Shown here: positions 54,884 through 64,000 of the stretch, piece by piece
Layout: the number at the start of each line of letters is the position of its first letter
How positions within the stretch are numbered: the first letter of the stretch is position 1
Position numbers and translations under genes: made by a program
Assembly: GCA_029718625.1 (NCBI GenBank)
Contig: CM056378.1
Location: 63,263,027-63,327,026, forward strand
Source of the DNA: Synaphobranchus kaupii
Taxonomy: Eukaryota; Chordata; Actinopteri; Anguilliformes; Synaphobranchidae
Length of the DNA stretch: 64,000 bases
Reading direction: 5' to 3'
The notes under the pieces: model-generated
The model's input: only the letters and a program-made list of their open reading frames with translations
Told to the model about the DNA's origin: nothing
Databases searched by the model: none

Positions 54884-56497
54884 GTAGGCCAAAAATTGGA
54901 AACGTTAACGTTACCCTACTACGAATAAATTTAGCTGGCTTACGCCATTGTTATGGCATTGTAAAGACAGACAATTATGTAGGCTATAGGATTCTTTTTG
55001 GGTAATACCCTGTCCAAACGACACAATAAATTTTTTTTAAAAGCACGCAGAGAGGCATTAGACGAAGGAAAAGCACCTATTGCGACTACATTTTCTTGTG
55101 GACAAAAATGTATTGACTTAGTATTTTGCCAACATTGCTGCCATTGACTTACATGGTGAAAGACCTATACTGGAGCCAACCGCAGTGGTGCTAGTGAGCA
55201 ACGGCATTATGGCCGCTCCCAGCCCAACCAGGAAGTGAGCTTCAAAACGAAAGCCCGGTTTTGGCCCCTTGGGCCCATGTAGGTTGACCCGCCCCGGGCC
55301 CCGCCCACCCTTGAGACGGCCCTGGGTGGAAGAGGTAATAACAAGGAAGCTGGGAAACTGCTGGGAAAGTTGGACAATGCCGGTGTGACAGCCAAAGTGA
55401 AAAAAAAAAGAAAAAAGGGCTTAGCCTACAATGTTGCTAATGGTGATTATCACTGATTATATGAAACAAACAAAAGCCTATAAAATTGAGACTGTGAAAC
55501 AAATCATATACTTGTTTGTATAATAATAATATCAGCTAAGGATTGAAAATTGTGGTTTACCTCTTCAATGTATTGAATAGCCTTAAGACAAGTGTGGATT
55601 TTTTGCATTAATTTCACCGTAAATACAGTTTTTTGAGCACGAGCCCATGTAGGCTTTGGTTGTAAAGTAGTCGTGTATCGGGAGACATCCACGAAAATGA
55701 CAAGCAACAAGTCTATAACGTAATTCTGTGTGAGATTTTCTAAGACAACAGTTTTTTTGTGTTTTTTTTACCATGACACGTTGATAAAAGATGGTATCTA
55801 TGACCAAATATAGTCAGTTAAAAAAATAATAATTAGTTCACCAAAATAAGAAAACTATTCTAATGCTCTGTGTCTCTTAGCCTTGCAACTGTAAGCTACA
55901 CATAACTGTGGTTAACGTTATTGTTATAGCAGCACCTAGTGGCAAAAGTTTGTACCTAGGAATTTTAGGTTCTAGGTTTGGTTCGGATTTGTGTAGTATT
56001 CGCCTGGCCCGACCAGACAATACAAAAAGCCATGTCTAAGCATTACACATTGGTAAAAGATAGAAAATATAAATTCATTTCAAATGATTTGACCACCAGG
56101 GTAACAACTGGGCTATCAGCCAACTATTTCCAATTGGGTTGCTACTGCAGCCAAACTATTAGTGGAAATCACAAACTCTGTGTTTTAACTTTATTGTTAG
56201 ACGGTTCGTGACGATTTCTGCCGAATACAGAGTTTGTAAGTGTCACTATTTCTTTGTAGGTCCATTTAACAAGCAACCCCCACCTAGTCTATACCTACCC
56301 ATGCGTGACATAGTGGACAATAGCGTCTATGTTTGAGTTTATAAATATATTTATTCATCATATAAAATTAGAATAACGTCATAGCAACAAGATTTTTTAT
56401 CCAATAGAGTACATTATAACCTTAGCAACGGTATATGGCTGAGGCTCCCTTCACTCAGTTTTCTTTTGTATAATTGACTGTTGTCCATTAAATTCAG
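54884..56497. other. No gene seen
   Basis: Mixed unique-looking and AT-rich sequence. A GC-rich block (ccgccccgggccccgcccac) is near 55290. Matching inverted words cacaaactctgtg (56169) and cagagtttgtaag (56226) are close together. Nothing coding. Confidence 0.4.
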
Positions 56498-56952
56498 CTG
56501 AATATGGCTCTCTGCCAGAAGCTGGACATCGAGAGGAGCTTCTGCGCACCTTACCATCCACAGACCAGTGGATTGGTTGAAAGAATGAATGGGACAGTGA
56601 CAAAGTAATGTGGACTTTGACACTAAACTGACCTTGACACATTTACACCACTAAATGGTACTATAGTCACTGTGTTAAGTATTCTATTTTGGTATTGTAT
56701 TAAGCAGTGTGATTTGGGTCACACATCGCAATCATAAGCTATGCTTTACAATCAAAATAGTATTTCATAACAATGTCAATATGTTTCAAAACTCTCACCA
56801 AATTGGTGGAAGAGAATCCTTGGAACTGGGACCTCAGTGCAGCCATGTTTGGCTTGCGCACCAAAGTACAGATCACCACCAAGCACTCCGCATTCTACCT
56901 CATGTTCGACAGAGAAGCCAGATATCCATCTGAGGTCCCAGAGACTTTTGGA
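56498..56952 (+). pseudogene. Ginger/GIN-type integrase fragment, two exons
   Basis: First exon 56498-56604 follows an acceptor (aaattcag). It encodes LDIERSFCAPYHPQTSGLVE and RMNGT, the end of a retroviral-type integrase core with the catalytic glutamate. It ends at a gtaatg donor. The second coding block (about 56791-56952) reads LTKLVEENPWNWDLSAAMFG and then MFDREARYPSEVPETFG, ending at a strong donor gtgagt. This pattern is typical of integrases in Ginger DNA transposons and the host genes derived from them (GIN1-type), which carry introns. The acceptor of the second block looks damaged and a few residues are unusual, so I call it a relic. No upstream DD residues found. Confidence 0.6.
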
Positions 56953-57776
56953 GTGAGTAGCTAGGTCTCTACATTTCCTTCACTCTAACTTATAGCTAAC
57001 AGCATTTTCTCTCAATTCAAGGTAGCTGAGAATATAGAGGAAATTGTGGCTACAAAAGTTTATAAGTGCTAAAATGGACTATACTTTCTTAAAATAGGTG
57101 TAATAGCATTTCAGCTTTATTGGACAGCAGTGTAGAGACAAGAGGAAAGGCCGGATTCGAACCGACAATGCTGCAAAGAGCACGGGAATCCTACATACGC
57201 CACGCTACAGACTGCGCCACGGAGAGACACGCCAGGAAGGCATACTTCGGCTCATACTTAAATAAATAAATCAAATATATTGTATTTTTAAAAAAATAGT
57301 TCGGTTTATACTTACAAAAAAATGCTGCTAAAAAAAAGTTAACTAGTTCTGTATGCCACTTGTGCTCACTGGATATCTAAATTAGCTTACTTGAGTTTTA
57401 TTAACTAAAATGTGGCTTGTTTAGTCCTTAATTTGTCATAGCCATAGGCTACGTGTAGCCTAGCTACGGTTTTTATTTTGTTTTTTTTAAAGGGTTTCCG
57501 TGCTGTTATAGTTTTGACAGCTCCGCGTTATCATAGCTATGATGCAGCTTTAGCAAAAACGGGTATGCAGTAACAGACTAACCTTTTTATATTCATTCGT
57601 TTTTTGTTTTCAAAGAGGGCATTTCCCGGTATAATTGCTGACTTGTGGCGAAAGTGCCGGGCCTGGGTAAAAGCCGGAATGGAATGGCGGAATGAAGCTC
57701 GGAATGGCCAATAGAGCTCTGTGCCAAAAAGGAACTCAGTTCAAATGCTTGCAGCACGCGCTGTGGAATGCGCATC
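56953..57776. other. No protein gene seen; contains tRNA-like sequence
   Basis: AT-rich flank of the LTR retrotransposon. The only structure noticed is the tRNA-like block at 57149-57232. Confidence 0.4.
57149..57232 (-). tRNA. tRNA-like sequence with boxes A and B (pseudogene or SINE head)
   Basis: On the minus strand, tggcgcagtctgtagcg fits box A and ggttcgaatcc fits box B, with roughly tRNA spacing. The anticodon arm and acceptor stem are not convincing. Most likely a tRNA pseudogene or SINE head, not a working tRNA. Confidence 0.35.
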
Positions 57777-57781
57777 AATAC

Positions 57782-57995
57782 TGTAGAACAACGTGTATTG
57801 TTCATGTACAGTTTGATATATACCAGCCACCGTACTAATGCTTGACACCACTAGGTACGCAGGCGCGGGTATGGCGAACGATCGGTTCTAGGTCTGTCTT
57901 GTAAGCTACGTATTGTTGAAGGTCCAAGTTAACACTGGTGACAATAAAAGCACGAATGAAAGTTATGACTCCTGTTGTAAACACAACACCAAACA
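57782..57995 (+). repeat. 5' LTR
   Basis: Starts tgtagaacaacgtg and ends caccaaaca (TG…CA). Contains a gatatatacc block and the polyadenylation signal aataaa at 57943-57948. Confidence 0.93.
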
Positions 57996-58013
57996 TGATG
58001 TCAGAAGTCTCGG
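57996..58013 (+). promoter_or_regulatory. Primer-binding site
   Basis: tgatgtcagaagtctcgg starts directly at the LTR edge, where a tRNA 3' end would anneal. Which tRNA was not determined. Confidence 0.65.
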
Positions 58014-58193
58014 ACCAGTCTCATCGGAGGACGCTTAAGAAAGATTGCTTCGAAAGGTAAAAGGACAATTCATTAGCACGAATCCGGAATATCACATGGC
58101 TAACTGCTAGCTAGCTCACGTTGCATGCTAGGCTACACCATATGCTATCGTAAACGAAAGGACATAAAGTAAATACTCGCACTTACCGGAAGA

Positions 58194-59173
58194 ATGGCAG
58201 AAGGATTCCGCAAACCAGATCCGTTGGTGTTCGATGGCAACATTGCAGAGAACTGGAGGACATTTGAGCAAGAATACGACATATTCATTGCAGCAGCTTG
58301 CTCGGACAAACCGCCACGCACACAAGCATTTATCTTGCTAAATTTAGCAGGCTCGGAAGCCATAGAACGTGAACGCGCTTTCGTGTATGCTCCCGCTGTT
58401 TATGAAGGAGAGGGGGGAAACCGACGCGAGATCAACCCCGCTGAAACGAGGGAAAACCCGGAATGTTTAAAAACAAAATTCCGTGAGCTTTGCAACCCAC
58501 AAACAAACATAACTATGGAAAGGCATATATTCATTACCAGAAACCAGAAACAGGGTGAAACTGTGGAAGCCTATGTTACGATTTAAGAAACAAAGTGAAA
58601 ACATGCAGATTCGGAAATCTACAGGACGAGTTAGTTAAAGACAGACTCGTGACTGGCATAAATAATGACGGTGTAAGGAAAATTCTACTGCGCAACAGCG
58701 AGCTAAATTTGGCAAAAGCAATCGAAACATGTCAAATACATGAACTTACAGACCAACGCACAAAGACACTGTCTGCACCAAAGCAAAACGCAACAAATGT
58801 GGACAGTGTGCATTATAAAACAAAGCAATCACAGCCGCGCACATTCAAGAAAAAGACTTACACTGAACGTGAAAGCCCACAGCCAAACGTTAATTGCCGT
58901 AACTGTGGAAATAAACATGAACTTGACAGAAGCAAGTGCCCTGCATTTGGCCAGCAGTGCCACAAGTGCAACAAATGGAACCACTTCAAACAATGCTGCA
59001 GATCAGCACAGAGCGCCCATAAGTACAAACTGAATAAAGCAGTCAATGTGGTAGATACAGCCCAGGGTTCTAGCAGCAGTGACGATTCATACTATGTTGA
59101 TGGAGTCTCTTTAGCCACTGACACGATCAACACCGTAGACTCACGGGTAACTTTTCTGCACAGTTCATGTTAA
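58194..59173 (+). pseudogene. Gag polyprotein, one frameshift
   Basis: Starts at ATG 58194 (MAEGFRKPDPLVFDGNIAEN). The capsid-like region has NWRTFEQEYDIFI and FILLNLAGSEAIE. A one-base deletion near 58578 causes a stop at 58584-58586. The same reading continues in the next frame (DLRNKVKTCRFG…) to a CCHC-rich nucleocapsid: CRNCGNKHELDRSKCPAFGQ then CHKCNKWNHF. It ends at 59173. About 325 residues if unbroken. Gag packages the RNA in virus-like particles. Pol follows in a frame +1 to the late gag frame. Confidence 0.88.
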
Positions 59174-62100
59174 TGGAAAACCGATCGAACTTAAAGTGGA
59201 TACGGGTGCAAAATGCAACGTCATTTCTGACAGCGCTTTAAGACGAGTGAGACTTAAGGAGAAACTGGATAGCTCCAGCAATGCAAGGCTGATTGCATAT
59301 GGAGATGACGAAATCCCCACAGCTGGGTCAGTGCTTCTTTCTTGCCACTCAGCGGGTCAGTCTTACACCCTGCGGTTCTATGTGCTAGAGCGTAACGTGC
59401 AGCCGTTGCTTGGCCTGCCGGATTGCCTTCATATGCACTTACTCACACTAGGCAAGGAAATCCATCAGCTTCGCTTGAAGGAAGAGACACATTTCTCACA
59501 GCAGATATTCACGGACTACGCTGATCTCTTTAAAGATGAAATAGGAAAACTCCCGGTCACTTACACAATGAAGCTCGACCCTGAAGCACAACCTGTCATC
59601 ACACCCGCACGTCGAATTCCAATCGCAATGCGTGGAAATGTCAAAGCGGAGCTGGACAGGATGACGAGCCTGGGCGTCCTCGCTCCAGTTTCAGAACCAA
59701 GCGAATGGGTTTCATCCATGGTAGCAACCCACAAGAAAAAATCTGACGAAATACGAATTTGCATCGACCCGCGAGAATTGAACAAAGTGCTAAAACGACC
59801 ACATCATCCTATGCGCACTGTAGAGGAAGTGGCATCGCAAATGCCACACTCCACTGTCTTCTCCACACTGGACGCAAAGAACTCATTTTGGCAAATTCCC
59901 CTAGATCAAAAGTCCTCCAAACTGACAACATTCAGCACACCATTTGGGAGATTTAGGTTCTTAAGAATGCCATTTGGCATCAGCTCTGCCAGTGAGGTAT
60001 TCCAACACACGATGGAACAAATCTTTGCCGGATACCCATGCGCTGTGATAGTTGATGACATCATCGTCGGGGGAAATGGAGAAAAAGAACATGACGAAAA
60101 CCTAAAGAAAATCCTTGATCGAGCACGTCAGGTAAACCTAAGGCTCAACCCGCTGAAATGCAAATTTAGGCTGAATGAGATTAGCTACGTTGGTCACATA
60201 TTCACAAGCAACGGGCTCAAGCCAGACCCGTCTAAAACGAAAGCGATCAACGAAATGCCAGTGCCAGAAAACGTCACGGCTTTACAGCGCTTCCTTGGCA
60301 TGGTAAACTACATGGCACGTTTCATTCCGAACTTCAGCGAGATGTCTGCTCCCTTGCGTCAGCTGACACACAAGGACAGCGAGTGGTGCTGGTTCGAACA
60401 GCACCAAGATGCATTCGACGCACTCAAAAAATCTCTTGCTAACCCGCCCACGTTGAAATACTACAACGTCCACAAGCCAGTAACAATCACCTGTGACACT
60501 TCCCAGTATGGCTTAGGTGCGGCATGCCTACATGAAGGTGTCCCCATCGCCTATGCGTCTCGCACTTTGACGCAGACCGAAATGCGCTACGCGCAGATAG
60601 AGAAAGAGCTTCTAGCTGTCGTGTTCGCATGCTCCAAATTCAACGATTATATCTATGGCAAGCACATCCTGATTGAGACTGACCACCAACCGTTGGTCAC
60701 CATTCTCTCGAAACCCATACACATGGCCCCGGCGAGGTTGCAGCGTATGATGTTGCGTTTGCAAAAGTACACCTTCCAGCTTAACTACAAGAAAGGCAAG
60801 CACATGTACCTTGCAGACACATTGTCTCGCGCCCCCATGAAGACAACGGAGCAGCACAGCAATGAAGAGGCCGACTTCAAGGTAATGTCTGTGCAGCACA
60901 TCTCCTCCTCGCGCCTTGAAGAGCTCAGAGAACACACGGCAAAAGACAAAGACCTACAGGTGCTTTGCAACATTATCAAGCATGGATGGCCCAAACGTGA
61001 GGTCAACCTGCCAGCAAATGTCCGCCACTACTTCACATACGGAGACGAGCTGACAGTCGAAGACGGCATCGTCATGAAGGGACCGAAAGCGGTCATTCCC
61101 GATTCACTACAACGTGACTACATCACGATCCTGCACAGAGGCCACCCCGGCGCAGAAGCGACAAAACGCCGAGCCAGGAGCATTGTGTTTTGGCCTTCTA
61201 TGGCAAAGGACATTGAGAGAGAGACATTATCATGTTCCATCTGCAACAGCACAAAGCCCCACCAACAAAAGGAGCCACTCAAACTCCACCCCGTTCCAGA
61301 TTTGCCATGGTCAACGGTAGCCACAGACATTTTCGAGTGGAATGGTCAGCACTACTTAGTGCTAGTAGATTCATACTCAGGGTGGTTCGAGATAGATCTG
61401 CTACGCAACATGACATCCACCACCGTGATAACGAAGTTAAAGCGGCACTTCTCGGTCCATGGCAGTCCACACAAGCTCATTTCAGACAATGGAGCCCAGT
61501 TTACAAGCCAGCGCTTTGAAGAGTTTGCCCCAACCTGGGATTTTGTCCACGTCACCAGCAGCCCGGAATTCCCACAGGCTAACGGATTAGCCGAGAGGGC
61601 TGTCCGTAGCGCAAAACAGTTAATGGAAAAATCCAGACGTGATGGAACTGACGTTTTCCTAAACCTGCTCAACATCAGAAACGTTCCACGTGACACAACA
61701 CTTGGTTCGCCAGCTGAGAGACTCATGTCCAGGCAAACGCGCACCACGCTCCCAATTTGCAAGTCGTTGCTGGTTCCCACTGTCAAAAGCAACAATGCTG
61801 TTAAAGCACAACTTACCAGAAAGCGGCAATCCCAGACGTTGTGGTACGACAAGGCCAGTAAACCACTGAAACCGCTCTCCGAAGGGCAAGTGGTGAGGAT
61901 GCAAACTCAGAACGGACACGATCGGTGAAGCAAGTCTGTGCTGAACCGAGATCCTACATCGTCCAGTCAGGAGGACAGGACTACAGGAGGAACCGGAGAC
62001 ACCTCCTGCCTGTTCTGGAACCGCCACCATCACTGGTCGACGACAGCGACCAAACAGCCGCCACTCGACAGGCAAGCGAGCGGCAATGGCAGGGCAAACA

Positions 62101-62248
62101 TTCCGTCTCCTCAGAAAACGCTGGAGAAACCATCGGTGACAGAGAGACTGATCAAAGGCCTGTCCTGTCCCCTCAAAAGCCTGCTGACAATTCGTATGTC
62201 ACACGAGCAGGACGCATTTGCAAGCCCAACCTTAGATACATGCAGTAA
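59151..62248 (+). pseudogene. Pol polyprotein: PR-RT-RNase H-integrase, one late frameshift
   Basis: The open frame enters at 59151 and runs without a stop to 61928. Aspartic protease: KVDTGAKCNVIS near 59194. Reverse transcriptase: FSTLDAKNSFWQIP, LRMPFGISSA and the catalytic VIVDDII at 60046-60066. RNase H: TCDTSQYGLGAA, EKELLAV and ETDHQPL. Integrase: zinc finger HRGHPG…CSICN, then catalytic D in TDIFEWNGQHY, D in ISDNGAQFTS and E in PQANGLAERAV. A one-base deletion near 61920 ends the frame early. The remaining tail (PRSYIVQSGGQDYRRNRRHL and on) is in the next frame to 62248. All catalytic residues are present. The tail and domain order fit the Mag lineage. Confidence 0.93.
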
Positions 62249-62535
62249 TCAATGCATGGTTACTGGACTGTCAAGAGCTATAGGTCAGTAAGGGTGAAAA
62301 GACTGTTGAACTGTTCTGTTTAAAAAAATATATATAAGAAAAAAAAAAAAAAGTGAAACATTTCATGTTTACATAAGTTAACCATACTGTACTCACCTGC
62401 ATATGATCCTCATGTCTACCTGTAATGCATACAGTAATTGTTGACTATTCTCACCAAATGTGTCATGGTAAAGACTTAAGTTCTAATACTCACTTACATA
62501 TTATTATTTCTGTTTCCAGAATTGGTATGCAATCT

Positions 62536-62547
62536 AAAGAGGAAGGA
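62536..62547 (+). promoter_or_regulatory. Polypurine tract
   Basis: aaagaggaagga abuts the 3' LTR start, the usual primer for plus-strand synthesis. Confidence 0.85.
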
Positions 62548-62761
62548 TGTAGAACAACGTGTATTGTTCATGTGCAGTTTGATATATACCAGCCACCGTA
62601 CTAATGCTTGACACCACTAGGTACGCAGGCGCGGGTATGGCGAACGATCGGTTCTAGGTCTGTCTTGTAAGCTACGTATTGTTGAAGGTCCAAGTTAACA
62701 CTGGTGACAATGAAAGCACGAATGAAAGTTATGACTCCTGTTGTAAACACAACACCAAACA
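62548..62761 (+). repeat. 3' LTR
   Basis: Same as the 5' LTR except for A to G in catgt(a/g)cag and A to G in the polyadenylation signal, which reads aatgaa at 62709-62714. Followed by the TSD AATAC. Confidence 0.93.
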
Positions 62762-62917
62762 AATACAATCTTAAAGAGATACTGCAGAGGCTTTTCTAAG
62801 GCCCTTTTTTCCGCTTCAATTTGTCATATTATGAATATTCATACGGTCAAGGAGTGAAAGGGTGTCTTGGTGAACTGACTCAGCCCCCTTCCAGCTCTCT
62901 CCTCACAACTAAATAAA

Positions 62918-63585
62918 ATGGCTGTATTAGTTGAGCAACGTCTTCGCGAGGAGAGGACCCGGGATGTAACCGAATGGTAAAGCTAACGTTACCTAGCTAA
63001 GTTAGCTTGTTTGTCTGCCTAAAGTAACGTTACTATTGAATACATTCAAATACACAGCAAAACCCAGTCACACAGTAACGTTAGTATATTGAACATGGCT
63101 GGTTGTAGCGCCCTCATAACTTCACTTGGTCCGGAGAGAATTATCATTTATTAGCTAACATTATTCATAAATGATATAGCTAATATAACTAGCTAGCTAA
63201 GTTACCAGTTCTCTCTGGACCAAACGGGGCTAAACTCACACACAATAGACTGCCTTGCATTACCTAACTTATCGATACGTTCCGTCCGAGTTACTGACCA
63301 ACTGGTTACTGGTTTTGCTAGGGCTACATCAAATGTATTATTGCTATCGTTTATTAGCTAACGTTACGTATTCATAAAAGATAGCTCACACAATAGGTTG
63401 CCTTCAACCCCACATTAGCTATTACCTATCAGTAATGTCAACCGTTTGCAAAAGCATTTTTGTTGTAGTTTGTACAGATAACTTGCATGTAAACAGAAAC
63501 AAACTAATGTCCCAACAGGTGTGCTTGTGGCCACTGCTCTAACCTGTCCCCTCCAGAAAACCTATGTTGCCGTGAGGTTACTGAG
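62918..63585 (+). CDS. P2X7-tail-like cysteine domain protein, first two exons
   Basis: Exon 1 (62918-62976) starts MAVLVEQRLREERTRDVTE and ends at the donor ATG then gtaaag. Exon 2 (63519-63585) follows the acceptor cccaacag and ends at GAG then gtaacg. The join splits a Trp codon (TG/G) exactly in phase. The combined reading contains WCACGHCSNLSPPENLCCRE, a W-C-x-C-G-x-C … C-C-x-E pattern. This resembles the zinc-binding C-terminal domain of P2X7 receptors, which also occurs in many small standalone fish and invertebrate proteins. No transmembrane segment is seen. Later exons are not identified and may lie beyond the window. A convergent THAP exon lies just downstream, so both may be parts of one transposon or of host genes. 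Confidence 0.55.
62977..63518. other. Intron of the P2X7-like gene
   Basis: Non-coding, with several repeats of the word taacgtta/aacgttac. A pyrimidine-poor but acceptable acceptor is at its 3' end. Confidence 0.4.
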
Positions 63586-63766
63586 GTAACGTTATGTCAG
63601 TGTAGTTATGAAGCTATTCTTGATTTGTCTAATACTGCTGTGCCGTAGTCAGGCATGCTTGGCCCAACTGTATAATAGTGGCCAATACATGTGCAATTAC
63701 ACAATGTCACAAATACAATGTAATAGGTATATTGTACTTAGCTGTTTTACTTAGCTGATGTAATGA

Positions 63767-64000
63767 TTACAAAATTACATCCATCACTGTTGGGATGGCA
63801 CCTGGCTTCAGCGACAGAGTTTTATAGAAGCCCATCTCAAAGCCAGTTAAATTGTGGTAGCAGTCCGGTGTGAAGTGCGCGTTGCACACTAGGGCTTTCT
63901 TCGGCAAGTCTGCGTGCTCTACACTGATAGCTTGAAGCCATTGGCTAAGTAGCGCTGGGTCTCTCGGCAGATTATGAAAGCTAGCAGAGCCGGTGGCGTT
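63767..64000 (-). CDS. THAP zinc-finger domain exon, truncated by window edge
   Basis: 78 codons on the minus strand, entering from the right edge and ending at a TAA at 63767-63769. It encodes SASFHNLPRDPALLSQWLQA, then KKALVCNAHFTPDCY (the second C-x2-H zinc pair), then KTLSLKPGAIPT. These are the C-terminal two-thirds of a THAP domain: C2CH finger, conserved P, W, F and the AVPT-type box. The first Cys pair would lie beyond 64000. THAP domains bind DNA in host regulators and in P-element-, Kolobok- and ISL2EU-type transposases. The stop just after the domain may be intronic (a gtgatg donor candidate follows IPT), so the full protein is unknown. Convergent with the P2X7-like exons. Confidence 0.75.
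   Translation of the reverse strand, partial: NATGSASFHNLPRDPALLSQWLQAISVEHADLPKKALVCNAHFTPDCYHNLTGFEMGFYKTLSLKPGAIPTVMDVIL

Larger units (their letters stand above)
57782..62761 (+). mobile_element. Mag-like Ty3/Gypsy LTR retrotransposon, near-intact
   Basis: A 4980-bp element with 214-bp LTRs differing at two positions, flanked by the 5-bp duplication AATAC (57777-57781 and 62762-62766). Primer-binding site, gag, pol and polypurine tract are all in place. There is no env. Two single-base lesions disrupt gag and the end of pol. LTR similarity means a recent insertion. It lies about 150 bp upstream of the first exon of the P2X7-like gene. Confidence 0.95.

Noticed and set aside
57149..57232. 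Functional tRNA gene
   Set aside because: Boxes A and B are good but acceptor and anticodon stems do not fold convincingly; reported only as tRNA-like.
59561..62075. Many antisense and alternate-frame open stretches across pol
   Set aside because: Shadows of the long pol frame; no independent motifs.

Overview
The window is eukaryotic, vertebrate and almost certainly teleost fish genomic DNA. The evidence is a V-SINE with the conserved central domain, L2-type LINE tails carrying the stem-loop and TGTAA-repeat ending known from eel UnaL2, an RTE-tailed fish SINE, several Tc1, hAT and PIF/Harbinger transposons, Ty3/Gypsy elements, and one exon of an FKBP4/FKBP5-type immunophilin. There is no bacterial-style gene organisation. 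Most of the 64 kb is layered mobile DNA. I cannot name the species.

Layout. 1-1533: 3' end of an L1/Tx1-type LINE. 1.7-5.25 kb: a palindromic element invaded by a Harbinger-like element (TSD AAT). 5.46-9.2 kb: a nearly full-length jockey/L2-group LINE on the minus strand, split in its endonuclease by a V-SINE. 9.25-10.2 kb: hAT end and L2 3' end. 10.98-13.87 kb: an unusual terminal-inverted-repeat element with a Tc1 relic inside. 14.31-15.82 kb: a well-bounded Tc1 element. 16.6-26.4 kb: one L1 LINE broken up by a sushi/JULE-like Gypsy relic, an L2 tail, a Tc1 fragment, a hAT-like element and a SINE. 28.81-30.73 kb: a Harbinger-like element with a decayed transposase. 31.96-41.56 kb: nested hAT elements with intact 8-bp target duplications, containing a RecQ-like helicase exon. 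41.7-45.26 kb: a second palindromic element with a Harbinger-like insertion, then a Tc1 end and another Harbinger fragment.

45.5-51.1 kb is a minisatellite of roughly 105-110 copies of a 50-bp unit, itself a dimer of a 25-bp unit. It abuts the 186-bp FKBP exon (51089-51274, minus strand), and a different ~50-bp minisatellite lies on the exon's other side. The array unit resembles the exon/splice-donor junction, so the array may have grown from it.

52.4-54.9 kb holds an endogenous retrovirus remnant: a broken env with an Ig-V-like region in its surface part, plus a 3' LTR. 56.5-56.95 kb holds a spliced integrase fragment of Ginger/GIN type. 57782-62761 is a young Mag-like Ty3/Gypsy LTR retrotransposon (TSD AATAC, LTRs differing at 2 of 214 positions). 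Just downstream are two candidate cellular or transposon-encoded genes: a plus-strand gene whose exons encode a P2X7-tail-like cysteine motif, and a minus-strand THAP-domain exon running off the right edge.

The FKBP exon is the only piece I assign to a conventional host gene. The P2X7-like, THAP and helicase exons may be host genes or transposon cargo.
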